From Rhodospirillaceae bacterium (GTDB taxonomy: Bacteria; Pseudomonadota; Alphaproteobacteria; UBA8366): 64,000 bases of DNA. Below, piece by piece: positions 18,004 through 27,653 of this stretch; position 1 is the stretch's first letter, and each line of letters begins with the position of its first letter. The DNA is taken from NCBI GenBank assembly GCA_002724395.1, contig PBOR01000035.1, forward strand, positions 21,269-85,268. Direction: 5' to 3'. A program made the translations under genes and the position numbers. A model generated the notes under the pieces. It had not been told where the DNA came from. It ran no database searches and worked only from the letters and a program-made list of their open reading frames with translations.

Positions 18004-18870
18004 TTAAAAGAGGCCGTAGCGGGCGACTATCCAAATTTTCCGCATTTTAGATAATCTAACCGGTTCGTTTAATCGGTTCCAACCACGTGCGCGCAACTGA
18101 TCCAGGATTGTTTGATAGACATGCAACATGACGATAGCTGGGCGCATGGCTTTTTTAGAACAATCGGTCATCGCTAAAATCGTTTCGGTGAAACTTTGTT
18201 CGGCCATGTCTGCAAGTTCATCACACAGGGCACCAAGATTGGGATGCGCCAAGACTGTTTCAGGGTCATCACTACCTATCTTATGCTTCTCCAACAAATC
18301 ACTTGGGAGATAAAGCCTTCCCCGGCCAGCATCTTCGTGCAAGTCTCTCAATATGTTTGTAAACTGCAAAGCCTGCCCGAGTGTTAACGCGACCATATCC
18401 CGAGTTGGGCTCGTTTCCCCGAAGACCCTGACAGATAGAAGACCAACAGCGCCTGCAACCCGCGAGCAGTAAAGCTTTAGTTCGTCCATAGAAGGTGCGC
18501 GCAACTCATCTTGGGCATCCATATCCATACCGTCAATTAGAGCAATGAAGTCTTTCTTTTTTAAATCATAGTCTCGAACGGGACCTAAAAGCGCAAGGGT
18601 CGTCGGTTTGGTTGGTGTTCCTGCGTACAATAAATCGATTTCCTTCCGCCAATCCGCGAGACGCTTTTTTTTCTCTGCATAAGGCAAGGGATCATCGGCA
18701 ATATCGTCAACTTCACGGCAAAATGCGTATATAGCAAACATTGCCTTGCGGCGTGCTACCGGCAGCACCTTCATCCCACTGATAAATGATGAACCGGATG
18801 TTTCGACGACGCGGTGCACATGTTTCCAGGCGTCTGCCAAGTCGTCGGAAGGGAGAGTAGTGTCCGACAC
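18004..18870 (-). CDS. hpnD: presqualene diphosphate synthase HpnD
   Basis: Trans-isoprenyl diphosphate synthase (head-to-head) condensing two farnesyl diphosphates to presqualene diphosphate. The first Asp-rich motif is CREVDDIADD near residue 55, and the second is LRDLHEDAGRGRLYLP near residue 170. MKVLPVARRKAMFAIYAFCR is the family N-terminal signature and distinguishes it from HpnC at 21103-21957. Length is 288. In the three-gene bacterial squalene route, HpnD, HpnC and HpnE work in sequence. It starts 30 bp after the end of dxs and ends 6 bp before hpnE. Confidence 0.95.
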   Translation of the reverse strand: MSDTTLPSDDLADAWKHVHRVVETSGSSFISGMKVLPVARRKAMFAIYAFCREVDDIADDPLPYAEKKKRLADWRKEIDLLYAGTPTKPTTLALLGPVRDYDLKKKDFIALIDGMDMDAQDELRAPSMDELKLYCSRVAGAVGLLSVRVFGETSPTRDMVALTLGQALQFTNILRDLHEDAGRGRLYLPSDLLEKHKIGSDDPETVLAHPNLGALCDELADMAEQSFTETILAMTDCSKKAMRPAIVMLHVYQTILDQLRARGWNRLNEPVRLSKMRKIWIVARYGLF

Positions 18871-18900
18871 GATAATACCCTTTAAAGAACCTTTAAGGTG

Positions 18901-20835
18901 TTAAGCGCTTTTTGATTCTTCTAACACCGCGTTTATACCAAGAGCTTCAAGTGCAGTCGCCGTTATATGACGGGCGTTAAGCTCCGCTTCGTCATACATA
19001 TCGAATGGGCTTGCCTGGTTTTGGAACTTATCAGGCAGCGTCATTGGTCGAATCTTTAGGCCGGGAACAATTTTATCATGACGGATAAGGTGATCCATCA
19101 CACGAGCGGCAAACCCGCCTATTGAACCTTCTTCGATAGTAATAAGTACTTCATGTTCTTTAGCAAGGCGTTCTACTAGATCAGTATCTAACGGTTTTGC
19201 AAAGCGTGCATCAGCAATGGTTGCGGGCAGTCCTTTAGCAGCAAGTTCGTCTGCGGCTTTCAGAACCTCAACCATACGGCCTCCATAAGACAAGATTGCG
19301 ACTTTGCTACCTTCCTGAATGATTCGACCTTTGCCGATCTCTAATATCTCGCCAATTTCCGGCATATCTACCCCGACGGATTCCCCGCGGGGAAAACGAA
19401 AAGCGCAAGGCCCTTCGTCATAGGCCACGGCAGTCGCCACCATGTGACAAAGCTCCGCTTCGTCGGCGCAGGCCATCAAAACGAAATTAGGCAAGCAACC
19501 AAGATAGGCAACGTCAAATGAGCCTGCATGAGTTTGGCCATCCGCTCCAACCAGTCCTGCTCGGTCAATCGCAAATCTCACCGGCAAATTCTGAATAGCA
19601 ACATCATGAACAACTTGATCATAGGCTCGTTGTAAAAATGTTGAATAAATAGCAGCAAAAGGCTTGTAGCCTTCAGCAGCCATACCCGCAGCAAAAGTGA
19701 CAGCATGCTGTTCGGCTATCCCCACATCGAACATGCGGTCCGGGTGAACTTTCTCGAATAAATCCATGCCGGTGCCATCGGGCATTGCCCCGGTTAGACC
19801 CACCACCTTCTCGTCAATATTTGCGTGTTTGATTAGACTTTCGGCAAAAACTTTCGTGTAGGCAGGTGCGTTCGATGTACCTTTTTTCTGCTCGCCACTA
19901 TTAACATCAAAACTAGCGACACCGTGATAACGGTGCGTACTCTTCTCTGCGGGTTCGTAGCCTTTGCCTTTGATGGTAACTGCGTGGAGTAAAACGGGCC
20001 CAGGCAACTCAGATTCTTTAAGATTCTTTAGGACTGGGATGAGATGGTCGAGATTATGACCATCGATCGGTCCTACGTAATAGAATCCTAATTCTTCGAA
20101 AAGTGTGCCACCGGTAAACATTCCGCGTGCATATTCTTCGGCGCGCTTGGCTGCCATCTCAATGGGATGGGGAAGCTTTTCAGCAATATCACGACCGAGC
20201 TCGCGCAGACCACGATATTGTTTCGAGGACAATAGGCGCGATAGATAGTTATTTAAGGCACCGACGGGAGGTGCGATAGACATTTCGTTATCGTTCAGCA
20301 CAACAATCATTCGGTTGCCATTAGCGCCCGCATTGTTCATGGCCTCATAGGCCATGCCAGCTGTCATGGAGCCGTCGCCGATTACAGCAACGACGTCGTT
20401 GTTCTTCCCGGAGAAGTCGCGAGCCTGAGCAAATCCCAGCCCTGCCGAGATTGATGTTGAGGAATGTGCTGCGCCAAACGGGTCGTACTCGCTCTCAGAT
20501 CGTTTTGTAAAGCCGGAAAGGCCGTTTTTTTGGCGAATTGTTCGAATTCGATCACGACGTCCAGTTAAAATTTTATGAGGGTAGCATTGGTGGCCGACAT
20601 CCCAGATCAAAATATCATCGGGAGTATTAAAAACATAGTGAATTGCAGTAGTCAGCTCTACCACCCCTAAGCTGGCACCCAAATGACCACCAGTCTGGGA
20701 AACCGCGTCGACTAATTCAGCGCGCACTTCATCAGCAATTTGACGAAGATCATCTTCCGGAAATTCACGTAAATCCGACGGAAATTTAATACGATCCAGT
20801 AACGGCGTTTCTACGGCCACAATATTTGCTCCCAC
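18901..20835 (-). CDS. dxs: 1-deoxy-D-xylulose-5-phosphate synthase Dxs
   Basis: Thiamine-diphosphate enzyme that commits pyruvate and glyceraldehyde-3-phosphate to the MEP pathway. Length is 644, normal. Key parts: [29 protein letters not shown], the ThDP/Mg site [18 protein letters not shown] near residue 150, the pyrimidine-domain [18 protein letters not shown] with the catalytic Glu near 370, and [15 protein letters not shown]. It lies inside the hpnC-to-hpnG run, so the entry enzyme of precursor supply should be co-expressed with squalene-forming enzymes. A hairpin with a T-rich tail lies about 45 bp upstream of its start. Confidence 0.97.
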   Translation of the reverse strand: MGANIVAVETPLLDRIKFPSDLREFPEDDLRQIADEVRAELVDAVSQTGGHLGASLGVVELTTAIHYVFNTPDDILIWDVGHQCYPHKILTGRRDRIRTIRQKNGLSGFTKRSESEYDPFGAAHSSTSISAGLGFAQARDFSGKNNDVVAVIGDGSMTAGMAYEAMNNAGANGNRMIVVLNDNEMSIAPPVGALNNYLSRLLSSKQYRGLRELGRDIAEKLPHPIEMAAKRAEEYARGMFTGGTLFEELGFYYVGPIDGHNLDHLIPVLKNLKESELPGPVLLHAVTIKGKGYEPAEKSTHRYHGVASFDVNSGEQKKGTSNAPAYTKVFAESLIKHANIDEKVVGLTGAMPDGTGMDLFEKVHPDRMFDVGIAEQHAVTFAAGMAAEGYKPFAAIYSTFLQRAYDQVVHDVAIQNLPVRFAIDRAGLVGADGQTHAGSFDVAYLGCLPNFVLMACADEAELCHMVATAVAYDEGPCAFRFPRGESVGVDMPEIGEILEIGKGRIIQEGSKVAILSYGGRMVEVLKAADELAAKGLPATIADARFAKPLDTDLVERLAKEHEVLITIEEGSIGGFAARVMDHLIRHDKIVPGLKIRPMTLPDKFQNQASPFDMYDEAELNARHITATALEALGINAVLEESKSA

Positions 20836-20872
20836 GTTCGGGACATAACGTCCTCGAATTATGCCTTAGGCT

Positions 20873-20900
20873 CAAAAACAAACACAGGGTATCCGTGTTT
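20873..20900 (-). terminator. hairpin with T-rich tail upstream of dxs
   Basis: On the minus strand AAACAC and GTGTTT (20895-20900 with 20880-20885) pair, with an inner GG/CC and a small bulge, followed by GTTTTTG. It lies about 200 bp downstream of hpnC and 45 bp upstream of dxs. It could end the hpnC transcript or attenuate read-through into dxs. Confidence 0.4.
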
Positions 20901-21102
20901 ATTTACGCTTAAAGCGCGCATTTCCGGTCATTCTATCAGTTTAACACGGAAAATCACCTGCGGAGATAGCTGTTTCCGGGCTCGTGGGCAATAGTTTTAG
21001 GCCTTTAAAGATAGAAAAAATTAAGGTTAGGGGGGCTTGCATTCAAGTAATAGGTATATCAGTGCCGCTCTAGTTTGCGGTCTCGCCAGTTGCCAGGGGT
21101 CG

Positions 21103-21957
21103 TTAGTAGCGGGAAAGGCCTTGCCAGCATCCTCGGATACTGCACGTTAGAAACTGAAGTTTTGTTAGCTGAACTCGCCCGGAGATGGGGTCTCGTCGTC
21201 GCAGTTCAGCTGATAATTTATGGGCAATTTTTATTATAGTCGCGGATTCCATGGCTAATCTTCGACTTTTAAGTTTGCCGGGCAATTGATCCGCGAGCAA
21301 CAAGAGCTCATCAGTACTGTCTAGGCATTGCTCCATAACCTCACGAAGGCCCGCTGAAGCTGCTGGTTGTGCAAGTGCGTCTACGGTTTCATTCGCAGCT
21401 ATCATCCAATCCTGGGGCAGGTAGACGCGGTTCATTTCTTGATAATCGTCTTGGCAATCTTGTAGATGATTTAAAACCTGCAGAGCATTGCAGAGTGCAT
21501 CGCTGGCGGGATAATTGGTTGGGTTTTCGCCGTGAATGTCGAGCAAATAACGCCCGACTGGTGCGGCAGAATACATGCAGTAATTGATAAGATCGGGCCA
21601 ATCGTCATAGCGCAGCTTTACCGCATCTTGTTTGAATGCAGTGATTAGATCCCGACAATGCTGAATGGTAACGTCACATTTGGAAAGGCTCATGCGAATT
21701 GCGTGAGCTTTTCCATACGCTGGGTCAGTATTTTTGCCGAGTATGGCCTGATCGAATCCGTCTAGGCGTTTGATCTTTTCTTCTGGTGTCAAGTCCGGAT
21801 TATCAGCGATATCGTCGATCGCGCGCGCATAAGCATAAAATACCGCCACATGGGGGCGTAAGTCCGCCGGTAGGAATATGGATCCCACAGGAAAGTTTTC
21901 GTCCTTCGCGGCCTTGCCGGAGGGAGTTTCAGCAGTTGTTATTGTTGTATCAGTCAT
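21103..21957 (-). CDS. hpnC: hydroxysqualene synthase HpnC
   Basis: A 284-residue member of the squalene/phytoene synthase fold; in hopanoid loci HpnC converts presqualene diphosphate to hydroxysqualene. The first Asp-rich motif is YARAIDDIADNPD near residue 45, and the second is LNHLQDCQDDYQEMNRVYLP near residue 165. The N-terminal ENFPVGSIFLPADLRPHVAVFYA is the HpnC-type beginning (KSKEANFPVGS-like in the family). It is separated from dxs by 267 bp with a terminator-like hairpin, and is divergent from ispG across 147 bp. Confidence 0.94.
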   Translation of the reverse strand: MTDTTITTAETPSGKAAKDENFPVGSIFLPADLRPHVAVFYAYARAIDDIADNPDLTPEEKIKRLDGFDQAILGKNTDPAYGKAHAIRMSLSKCDVTIQHCRDLITAFKQDAVKLRYDDWPDLINYCMYSAAPVGRYLLDIHGENPTNYPASDALCNALQVLNHLQDCQDDYQEMNRVYLPQDWMIAANETVDALAQPAASAGLREVMEQCLDSTDELLLLADQLPGKLKSRRLAMESATIIKIAHKLSAELRRRDPISGRVQLTKLQFLTCSIRGCWQGLSRY

Positions 21958-22104
21958 GGCACATCTACTAATTTACGATTGTGTAAGGTTTTACGCTATC
22001 TGATAGGATAGAAAAACGCTGAAACGAACTTTTAACTTTATAAATTGTTAGTCGGCGATTATCTCTAAGCCAGCCAGCAAACACGTTTAGATAGGACCAA
22101 CTTT

Positions 22105-23358
22105 ATGTCCAATAATTCAGCAATCGCCTCGCGACGTAAAAGTGTCGCGGTTAAGGTCGGGAATGTTACCATAGGCGGTGACGCACCGGTGGTGGTACAA
22201 TCCATGACTAACACGGATACTGCGGATGTGGATGGGACCGCGCAGCAGGTAGCGGATCTATATCGTGCAGGGTCTGAGATCGTGCGTATCACGGTTGACC
22301 GAAAAGAAGCGGCCAAAGCGGTCCCTTACATTCGCGATAAACTTGATAAATGGGGTTTGGACGTTCCGCTCGTTGGCGATTTTCATTATATTGGCCATCA
22401 ATTGCTGACCAGTTATCCTGATTGCGCCGAGGCGTTGGCGAAATATCGCATCAATCCGGGTAATGTTGGTTTTCGTAAAAAGAAAGATAGTCAGTTCTCT
22501 ACTATGATTGAGACGGCCATGAAGTTTGATCGCCCAGTGCGCATAGGTGTCAATTGGGGTAGTCTCGACCAGGAGCTGGTCGTCCAAATGATGGATGAAA
22601 ACGCTAAGTCAAATAGCCCAAAGCCTGCTGCCGAAGTCACCCATGAAGCTTTGGTAGTTTCTGCTTTGAGCAACGCCCAGCGTGCGGAAGATTTGGGATT
22701 GGCTAAGGATAAGATGGTCTTGTCGTGTAAGGTCAGCGAGGTACAGGGGATGGTAGCCGCTTATTTTAGCTTGGCTGAAAAGTGCGATTACGCCTTGCAC
22801 TTGGGACTTACTGAGGCGGGAATGGGCTCAAAAGGCATTGTTGCCTCAACAGCGGCGTTAGCAGTTCTATTACAGCAAGGTATAGGCGATACAATCCGCG
22901 TTTCACTTACTCCAGAACCGGGCGGAGACCGCACACAAGAAGTTATCGTTGCTCAAGAAGTTCTACAAACTATTGGTCTAAGGTCGTTCATGCCATTAGT
23001 GACAGCGTGCCCCGGCTGTGGCCGTACTACCAGCACAGTCTTTCAATCTTTGGCCGGCAAAATTCAAGGCTATGTGCGTGAACGGATGCCTGAGTGGCGA
23101 GATTCCTACCCTGGCGTCGAGGATTTAAATTTGGCGGTTATGGGCTGCATTGTAAATGGTCCTGGCGAAAGTAAACATGCAGACATCGGCATTAGCTTGC
23201 CGGGCACTGGTGAGCAACCAGCGGCACCGGTTTTCATAGATGGCGAAAAGAAATATACGCTTCGTGGTGCTAATATTGCCGAAGAGTTCCAGGATCTAGT
23301 CGAGGATTATGTCAAGAACCGCTATGGCAAAGCTAAAGATCGTTCGGTGACGGAGTAG
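22105..23358 (+). CDS. ispG: 4-hydroxy-3-methylbut-2-en-1-yl diphosphate synthase IspG
   Basis: MEP-pathway [4Fe-4S] enzyme making HMBPP, the substrate of IspH. The TIM-barrel N-terminal part begins [26 protein letters not shown] as usual. The cluster ligands are Cys302 and Cys305 (ACPGCGRT) and Cys348 ([11 protein letters not shown]). Length is 417, the form without the plant-type insertion. It reads divergently from hpnC and abuts the convergent MOSC gene with no spacer. With dxs and ispH it makes three MEP genes interleaved with hopanoid genes in about 12 kb. Confidence 0.97.
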   Translation: MSNNSAIASRRKSVAVKVGNVTIGGDAPVVVQSMTNTDTADVDGTAQQVADLYRAGSEIVRITVDRKEAAKAVPYIRDKLDKWGLDVPLVGDFHYIGHQLLTSYPDCAEALAKYRINPGNVGFRKKKDSQFSTMIETAMKFDRPVRIGVNWGSLDQELVVQMMDENAKSNSPKPAAEVTHEALVVSALSNAQRAEDLGLAKDKMVLSCKVSEVQGMVAAYFSLAEKCDYALHLGLTEAGMGSKGIVASTAALAVLLQQGIGDTIRVSLTPEPGGDRTQEVIVAQEVLQTIGLRSFMPLVTACPGCGRTTSTVFQSLAGKIQGYVRERMPEWRDSYPGVEDLNLAVMGCIVNGPGESKHADIGISLPGTGEQPAAPVFIDGEKKYTLRGANIAEEFQDLVEDYVKNRYGKAKDRSVTE

Positions 23359-23826
23359 CTAACTGAGCACCGAAATTTTATCATTCGGCTTGATATTACC
23401 ATAAGTTAAAATTTCGCATTTCACACCGCCCTTATCCCAGAGCGCGTCTTTCAAACCAGGCTGCTTAAGCTTTTTCTCAAGATAGGTGCATGGTTGACAC
23501 AACCGGTGGACCATCAGTTTCACCTCACCGACCATAATTTTCTTGCCAACAAGGTTATTTAAGGAGATCCCGCGTGAGATAATATTGCGACGCGACTGGT
23601 TTGATGTGCAGTGAAGGCCAATTTTTATGAGTGCTTCCAATTCTTCACTCTCAATGATCGTGAGCTGCCGGCCTGGTTCGGGCTTCTTTGAGTAGGTGCC
23701 AGTACCGAGCATATATCGGTCGCCGTCGATTCCTTTCCCGGCAATGCACCTTAAGATCAAGGCCTCATTCATAACCTCAGCCATTTTTTTTGTTGTGTGT
23801 AATGTTAAAACCGTTCCTACGCTCAC
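23359..23826 (-). CDS. MOSC domain protein
   Basis: Standalone MOSC (molybdenum cofactor sulfurase C-terminal) domain, 155 residues. The features are GIDGDRYMLGTGTYS, GRQLTIIESEELEAL, SRRNIISRGISLNNLVGKK (the RRN Moco-contact region) and LCQPCTYLEK with the conserved cysteine. MOSC proteins of this size are thought to bind Moco or carry sulfur, or to reduce N-hydroxylated substrates when paired with an electron-transfer chain. It lies 25 bp downstream of the ferredoxin reductase on the same strand. Partnership with the Rieske ferredoxin and reductase upstream, or with the Mo-hydroxylase across the region, is inference. Confidence 0.85.
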   Translation of the reverse strand: MSVGTVLTLHTTKKMAEVMNEALILRCIAGKGIDGDRYMLGTGTYSKKPEPGRQLTIIESEELEALIKIGLHCTSNQSRRNIISRGISLNNLVGKKIMVGEVKLMVHRLCQPCTYLEKKLKQPGLKDALWDKGGVKCEILTYGNIKPNDKISVLS

Positions 23827-23851
23827 AATGGTGCTCCGAAGAAGTTAAAGC

Positions 23852-25087
23852 TTAACTAGTAGCGGACTTTAGGATGTCGCGCATGGATATTTTGTCGTTG
23901 GCGAGGTTGCCGATATTCACGGAGGTGTTCGCATCCATAAGGCGCCGAGCGATCCGCATTTCCCGAGCGCGATTGACCGCAATTACCGCCTCAATTTTAT
24001 CATGAGCGAATTGGAAGGCTATAAAATTACGACCGGGAAGATCGCCACGAATAATCAGATCGTTCCAGCCGGCGGGTTGTCCCGCAATCTGGAGATTTAC
24101 GTCGTATTGGTCGGACCACACCCACGGGGTTTCTGCATAGACCGTGTTGCCACCGCACATATTATTTGCTGCAGCTACTGTTTGGTTCTGCGCATTCTGC
24201 CAGGTCTCAAGCCGGACATGTCTATTTAGCAATGGATTGAAGTGGTTGGTATTATCACCGGCCGCAAATATGTTTATATCCGACGTGCGGGCAAATTCAT
24301 CGACTATAATGCCATTGTCAATATCTAGGCACGCCGATTTCGCGAGTATGGTTTCAGGAATGATACCTACACCTACCAAGACTAGGTCGGCGGGGATGCT
24401 TCTTCCTGACATTGCTTCAACACTAGCCACGTTATTTGTTCCGCTAAAAGCTTTGAGGCCATCATTGAGGTGCACTGTGACATTATTTTCCTCATGGAGA
24501 TCCAAAAACACGGCAGCGATGTCAGGAGGAAGTGCACGTCCCATCAATTGAGGGGCTGCTTCAAGGACGGTTACATTAACACCGCACGATCGCGCGCTAG
24601 CTGCAACTTCTAAACCGATGAAGCCACCGCCTATTACAACAAGTTTACTGCCTTTTCTTAGCGATTTCTTGAGCGAGCGGCTGTCATCAATAGTTCTTAA
24701 ATAGTGAATACCGTTGAGATTAGCGCCAGGAACATCGACTTTCCGAACGGTGCCACCGGTTGTTAGTAGTAATTTATCGTACGGGATATCACTGCCGTCC
24801 GACATTGAAATTCTTTGATGTGAAGCCTCTATGCTAAGCGCCGTAACTCCGAGTTTTAGAATGACGTTATTCTCTTCGTAGTATGCTTCATCACGTATCA
24901 AACGAAAGCTAACTCCGTTATCCAACTGAAGTAACTCTTTGGAGAGAGGGGGGCGCTCATAGGGGGGGTGGGGTTCATTTCCAATGAGCGTTATTGGACC
25001 TTTATGACCAGCCCTTCGAAGAGCTTGCACAGCTACGCCGCCTGCGTGTCCTGCACCGATGATGACGAAGTAATCATTAGCCGCCAT
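23852..25087 (-). CDS. FAD-dependent ferredoxin reductase (Rieske-system type)
   Basis: A 411-residue NAD(P)H:ferredoxin/rubredoxin reductase of the type serving ring-hydroxylating dioxygenases and P450s. The N-terminal IIGAGHAGGVAVQALRRAGH is the FAD site, and PPYERPPLSKELL is the typical family segment. A second nucleotide site, VVIGGGFIGLEVAASA, is near residue 150, and FAAGDNTNHF is the FAD-binding ATG/GD motif. The gene starts 13 bp after the Rieske ferredoxin stop, so the two are a likely redox pair. No oxygenase component is in the window. Confidence 0.92.
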   Translation of the reverse strand: MAANDYFVIIGAGHAGGVAVQALRRAGHKGPITLIGNEPHPPYERPPLSKELLQLDNGVSFRLIRDEAYYEENNVILKLGVTALSIEASHQRISMSDGSDIPYDKLLLTTGGTVRKVDVPGANLNGIHYLRTIDDSRSLKKSLRKGSKLVVIGGGFIGLEVAASARSCGVNVTVLEAAPQLMGRALPPDIAAVFLDLHEENNVTVHLNDGLKAFSGTNNVASVEAMSGRSIPADLVLVGVGIIPETILAKSACLDIDNGIIVDEFARTSDINIFAAGDNTNHFNPLLNRHVRLETWQNAQNQTVAAANNMCGGNTVYAETPWVWSDQYDVNLQIAGQPAGWNDLIIRGDLPGRNFIAFQFAHDKIEAVIAVNRAREMRIARRLMDANTSVNIGNLANDKISMRDILKSATS

Positions 25088-25100
25088 AGTGCAGAAATTC

Positions 25101-25409
25101 CTATACTTTAATGAAAACGGTGCCGTCTTCGACTTTCGTTTGGTAGATCTTCAGGTCTTGCTCTACAGGTGGGCAGAGTGCTTTGCCGGTTTTGATGTTG
25201 AAACGACCATCATGCAGTGGGCACTCGATTATATCACCCTCTTGGAAACCGTCAGCCATAGATGCAAACGCATGAGTGCAAATATTAGCGGTAGCAAATA
25301 TCTCACTATCTACATTGTAAAGTGCAATATCGTCATCGCCGATTTGTACTTTTATGGGTTCATCCGGCTTAATATCGGCTGCGGATGCTACCTGGTGCCA
25401 CTCACTCAC
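25101..25409 (-). CDS. Rieske-type [2Fe-2S] ferredoxin
   Basis: Small electron carrier, 102 residues from the GTG at 25407-25409. That start is preceded by a strong gaggag ribosome site about 9 bases upstream and matches the family N-terminus (SEWHQVASAAD). A longer open frame to an ATG at 25445 lacks these. The cluster ligands are Cys44 and His46 (CTHAFA) and Cys63 and His66 (CPLHDGRF). The C-terminal PVEQDLKIYQTKVEDGTVFI is typical of NirD/BphF-like ferredoxins. It lies between the ThDP enzyme and the reductase in one operon. Confidence 0.93.
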   Translation of the reverse strand: MSEWHQVASAADIKPDEPIKVQIGDDDIALYNVDSEIFATANICTHAFASMADGFQEGDIIECPLHDGRFNIKTGKALCPPVEQDLKIYQTKVEDGTVFIKV

Positions 25410-25482
25410 GATCCAATCTCCTCGAAAAGAATGTCGACAAACCACATATAAGGTCTTTTAGGTTTATAAGGTTGTCGTTGGG

Positions 25483-27306
25483 TTAGTTCAACGCTGTGCG
25501 AATATCTACTAAGGCAACTCCGCCGGCTTCCACATCTGCGACCGCTTTCTTTAGGTTCGCTGCAATTTCATTAGGATTATCGATCGGGCCATAGCCGGTT
25601 GCGCCGAAAGACCGAGCCGTACTGGCGAAATCTATATCGGGTCCAATCATTTTTTGGCCAATCCAGGCATTTTCCGGTGGTCGTCCGCGATACTTGGCAA
25701 GCTTGGATTGATGTTCCTCGTCATTGCCGAACGAATTATTGTTATGGAGTACAATTAAGACTGGGATTTTATAATGGGCCGCGCTCCAAAGCGCTGCGGG
25801 GTTCATGCTAAAATCACCGTCGCCCATAATACAGACAGTAAAGCGACCCATATCGCGTGCTGCTAAAGCAGAACCAACTACGCCACCGGGCCCATAGCCA
25901 ACGCCTCCACCGGCGTTATTGCCAAGATATTGATTGCAACCCTCAAATTTCCAAATACCTTCGTACCAGCTGCGGTAATTTCGGTTAGCGACAACATAGG
26001 GTTTGTCCTTAACCGCCTCCCACACTTCATGGATAAGGCGAGGAACCGAAATGGGGTCATTATCAAAATTCTTTTCCAAAACATCCTTTTGTATCTTCCG
26101 AAGAGCGTCGTGACGTTTTGCAATAGCTTTAGCATTCGCTTGCGCCTTCTTCTGCCATTCAGGATTTTTCTCGGCTCGGTTCTTCAGCTCAACAAGAAGC
26201 TGTTTCATCCCGTAAAGTGGGTCGGCGAATAGGTGCAGGTCAACCGGCGGAAGGGAACCGCCAATTGCTGCCCAATTATCGATGGAAAGGTCGTTAAGTG
26301 ACAGATCAATAACTATTTTTGGGTTATCGCCTTCGACGATATAACCGTAACCGCCACCACGTGCTTTGCCATATTCACCTGTCAGATCCGCCACATCTTG
26401 ATTATCGATAATCAGGATTAAGTCCGCCTCGCCGCGAATTTTGCTTTCTTTCGTGGGACCGAAGCCACCGGTGAGATTTTGTGGGTGGTCGGTCGGCATG
26501 CAGACCACGTCTTTACCCTCTTGATAAGCGGCGCCGGTGAGCTCAACTAGTTCCTGAAGATACTTGGTTGTGCCAGCGATACGGCCAAATCGACCGCCAA
26601 TAATAAGCGGTAATTTGGCTTCCATAATCATATTGGCCGCCGCTTCAATGGTCTCCTGCGTGGCAGCGACTGGGGGGGAAATTTTGTAACGAGGTAGAGA
26701 CATGTCAGGGATGGTAACTGCCTCATCGAGTTCTTCCTCTTGGACAGTTGCATCAATAGATACGTAAGTAATACCTTTGGGCGCATTACCCGCAATACGG
26801 TACGCTTTTGCTAGTGAATTCAATGTGCCTTGCTGAGTTGGAGGCTCATCCGTCCATTTTGTATAGGGGCGCATTAGTTCAGATTGATTATTAGCTGCAT
26901 GTAGCCAATCGATTAGACGCCGCTCTGCTGGGTCTAAAGGGCCGGAGCCACCAATGACCAGCATTGGCGCTCGATCAGCAAACGCATTCCAAAATGACAT
27001 CATCGCATGCTGAAGACCAACCAAATTATGCAGTATTACGCAGGCAGGTTTGTTGGTCATTTTTGCATAACCATGGGCCATTGAAACGGCTATCTCCTCA
27101 TGTGCACAAAGAATCATTTCCGGCTTGTGGTTGCGACCATAGTTGACCAATGAATCATGAAGCCCGCGAAAGGTCGAGCCTGGCGTGAGCGTAACATAGT
27201 CGAATCCCATTTCACGGATCATATCGACCATGATATCCGACCCGTATTTAGGGTCTTCTTGGTTGGCGGGGAGATTTACTGGTACCTCGGTTGTAGTGTC
27301 CTTCAT
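25483..27306 (-). CDS. thiamine-diphosphate-dependent enzyme (acetolactate synthase/benzoylformate decarboxylase-like)
   Basis: A 607-residue ThDP enzyme with the usual three domains. The N-terminal pyrimidine domain carries the catalytic Glu at about residue 70 (CAHEEIAVSMAHGYAK). The C-terminal ThDP/Mg motif starts with Gly495-Asp496-Gly497 (MGDGDFSMNP) and ends in HNNNSFGN. The middle domain has YLQELVELTGAA. Closest in layout to large-subunit acetolactate synthase, oxalyl-CoA decarboxylase or benzoylformate decarboxylase proteins; no small regulatory subunit is present. Its place in the UbiD operon suggests a 2-keto or aryl-keto acid substrate, which is inference. The ATG overlaps by 4 bp the stop of a doubtful 81-codon ORF upstream. 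Confidence 0.85.
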   Translation of the reverse strand: MKDTTTEVPVNLPANQEDPKYGSDIMVDMIREMGFDYVTLTPGSTFRGLHDSLVNYGRNHKPEMILCAHEEIAVSMAHGYAKMTNKPACVILHNLVGLQHAMMSFWNAFADRAPMLVIGGSGPLDPAERRLIDWLHAANNQSELMRPYTKWTDEPPTQQGTLNSLAKAYRIAGNAPKGITYVSIDATVQEEELDEAVTIPDMSLPRYKISPPVAATQETIEAAANMIMEAKLPLIIGGRFGRIAGTTKYLQELVELTGAAYQEGKDVVCMPTDHPQNLTGGFGPTKESKIRGEADLILIIDNQDVADLTGEYGKARGGGYGYIVEGDNPKIVIDLSLNDLSIDNWAAIGGSLPPVDLHLFADPLYGMKQLLVELKNRAEKNPEWQKKAQANAKAIAKRHDALRKIQKDVLEKNFDNDPISVPRLIHEVWEAVKDKPYVVANRNYRSWYEGIWKFEGCNQYLGNNAGGGVGYGPGGVVGSALAARDMGRFTVCIMGDGDFSMNPAALWSAAHYKIPVLIVLHNNNSFGNDEEHQSKLAKYRGRPPENAWIGQKMIGPDIDFASTARSFGATGYGPIDNPNEIAANLKKAVADVEAGGVALVDIRTALN

Positions 27307-27548
27307 AATAGTTCGTCCGGTTTAAGTGTGGGAAAGAAAGGTGCGCCATCTAAACCGCGGCGCCGCGCAACTTTTTTTAATTCGATCTGATTAGAAGCAA
27401 GGCTTGAGTAAGGTTCCTTTGATAATAAAGTCGATAAATTAAGTGAATTTTTGCATTGAATGATTGGCGCTATATTCGCAGCAGCTCCGACAGGGCTAGC
27501 GACAGGACCAGCCGGTACCGCAAAAGTTCTCTTCAAGGAGTAATCCAA
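27303..27548 (-). CDS. possible small ORF coupled to the ThDP enzyme
   Basis: An 81-codon frame in the 347-bp gap between the first UbiD gene and the ThDP gene. Its TGA overlaps the ATG of the ThDP gene (ATGA), a pattern seen at real gene junctions here. It ends RGLDGAPFFPTLKPDELL. I recognise no family, there is no clear ribosome site, and composition does not argue strongly for coding. The remainder of the gap (27549-27653) is AT-rich and holds nothing I can name. Confidence 0.22.
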   Translation of the reverse strand: MDYSLKRTFAVPAGPVASPVGAAANIAPIIQCKNSLNLSTLLSKEPYSSLASNQIELKKVARRRGLDGAPFFPTLKPDELL

Positions 27549-27653
27549 TAATTTTCCTATCTATTAAAAAATCAAATTTTTATCGTGCAAAAGCTATGCG
27601 AAATGTTGATTTAACGCAACTGCTAGGCCAAATTTATATGTAATTTCCGTTGC

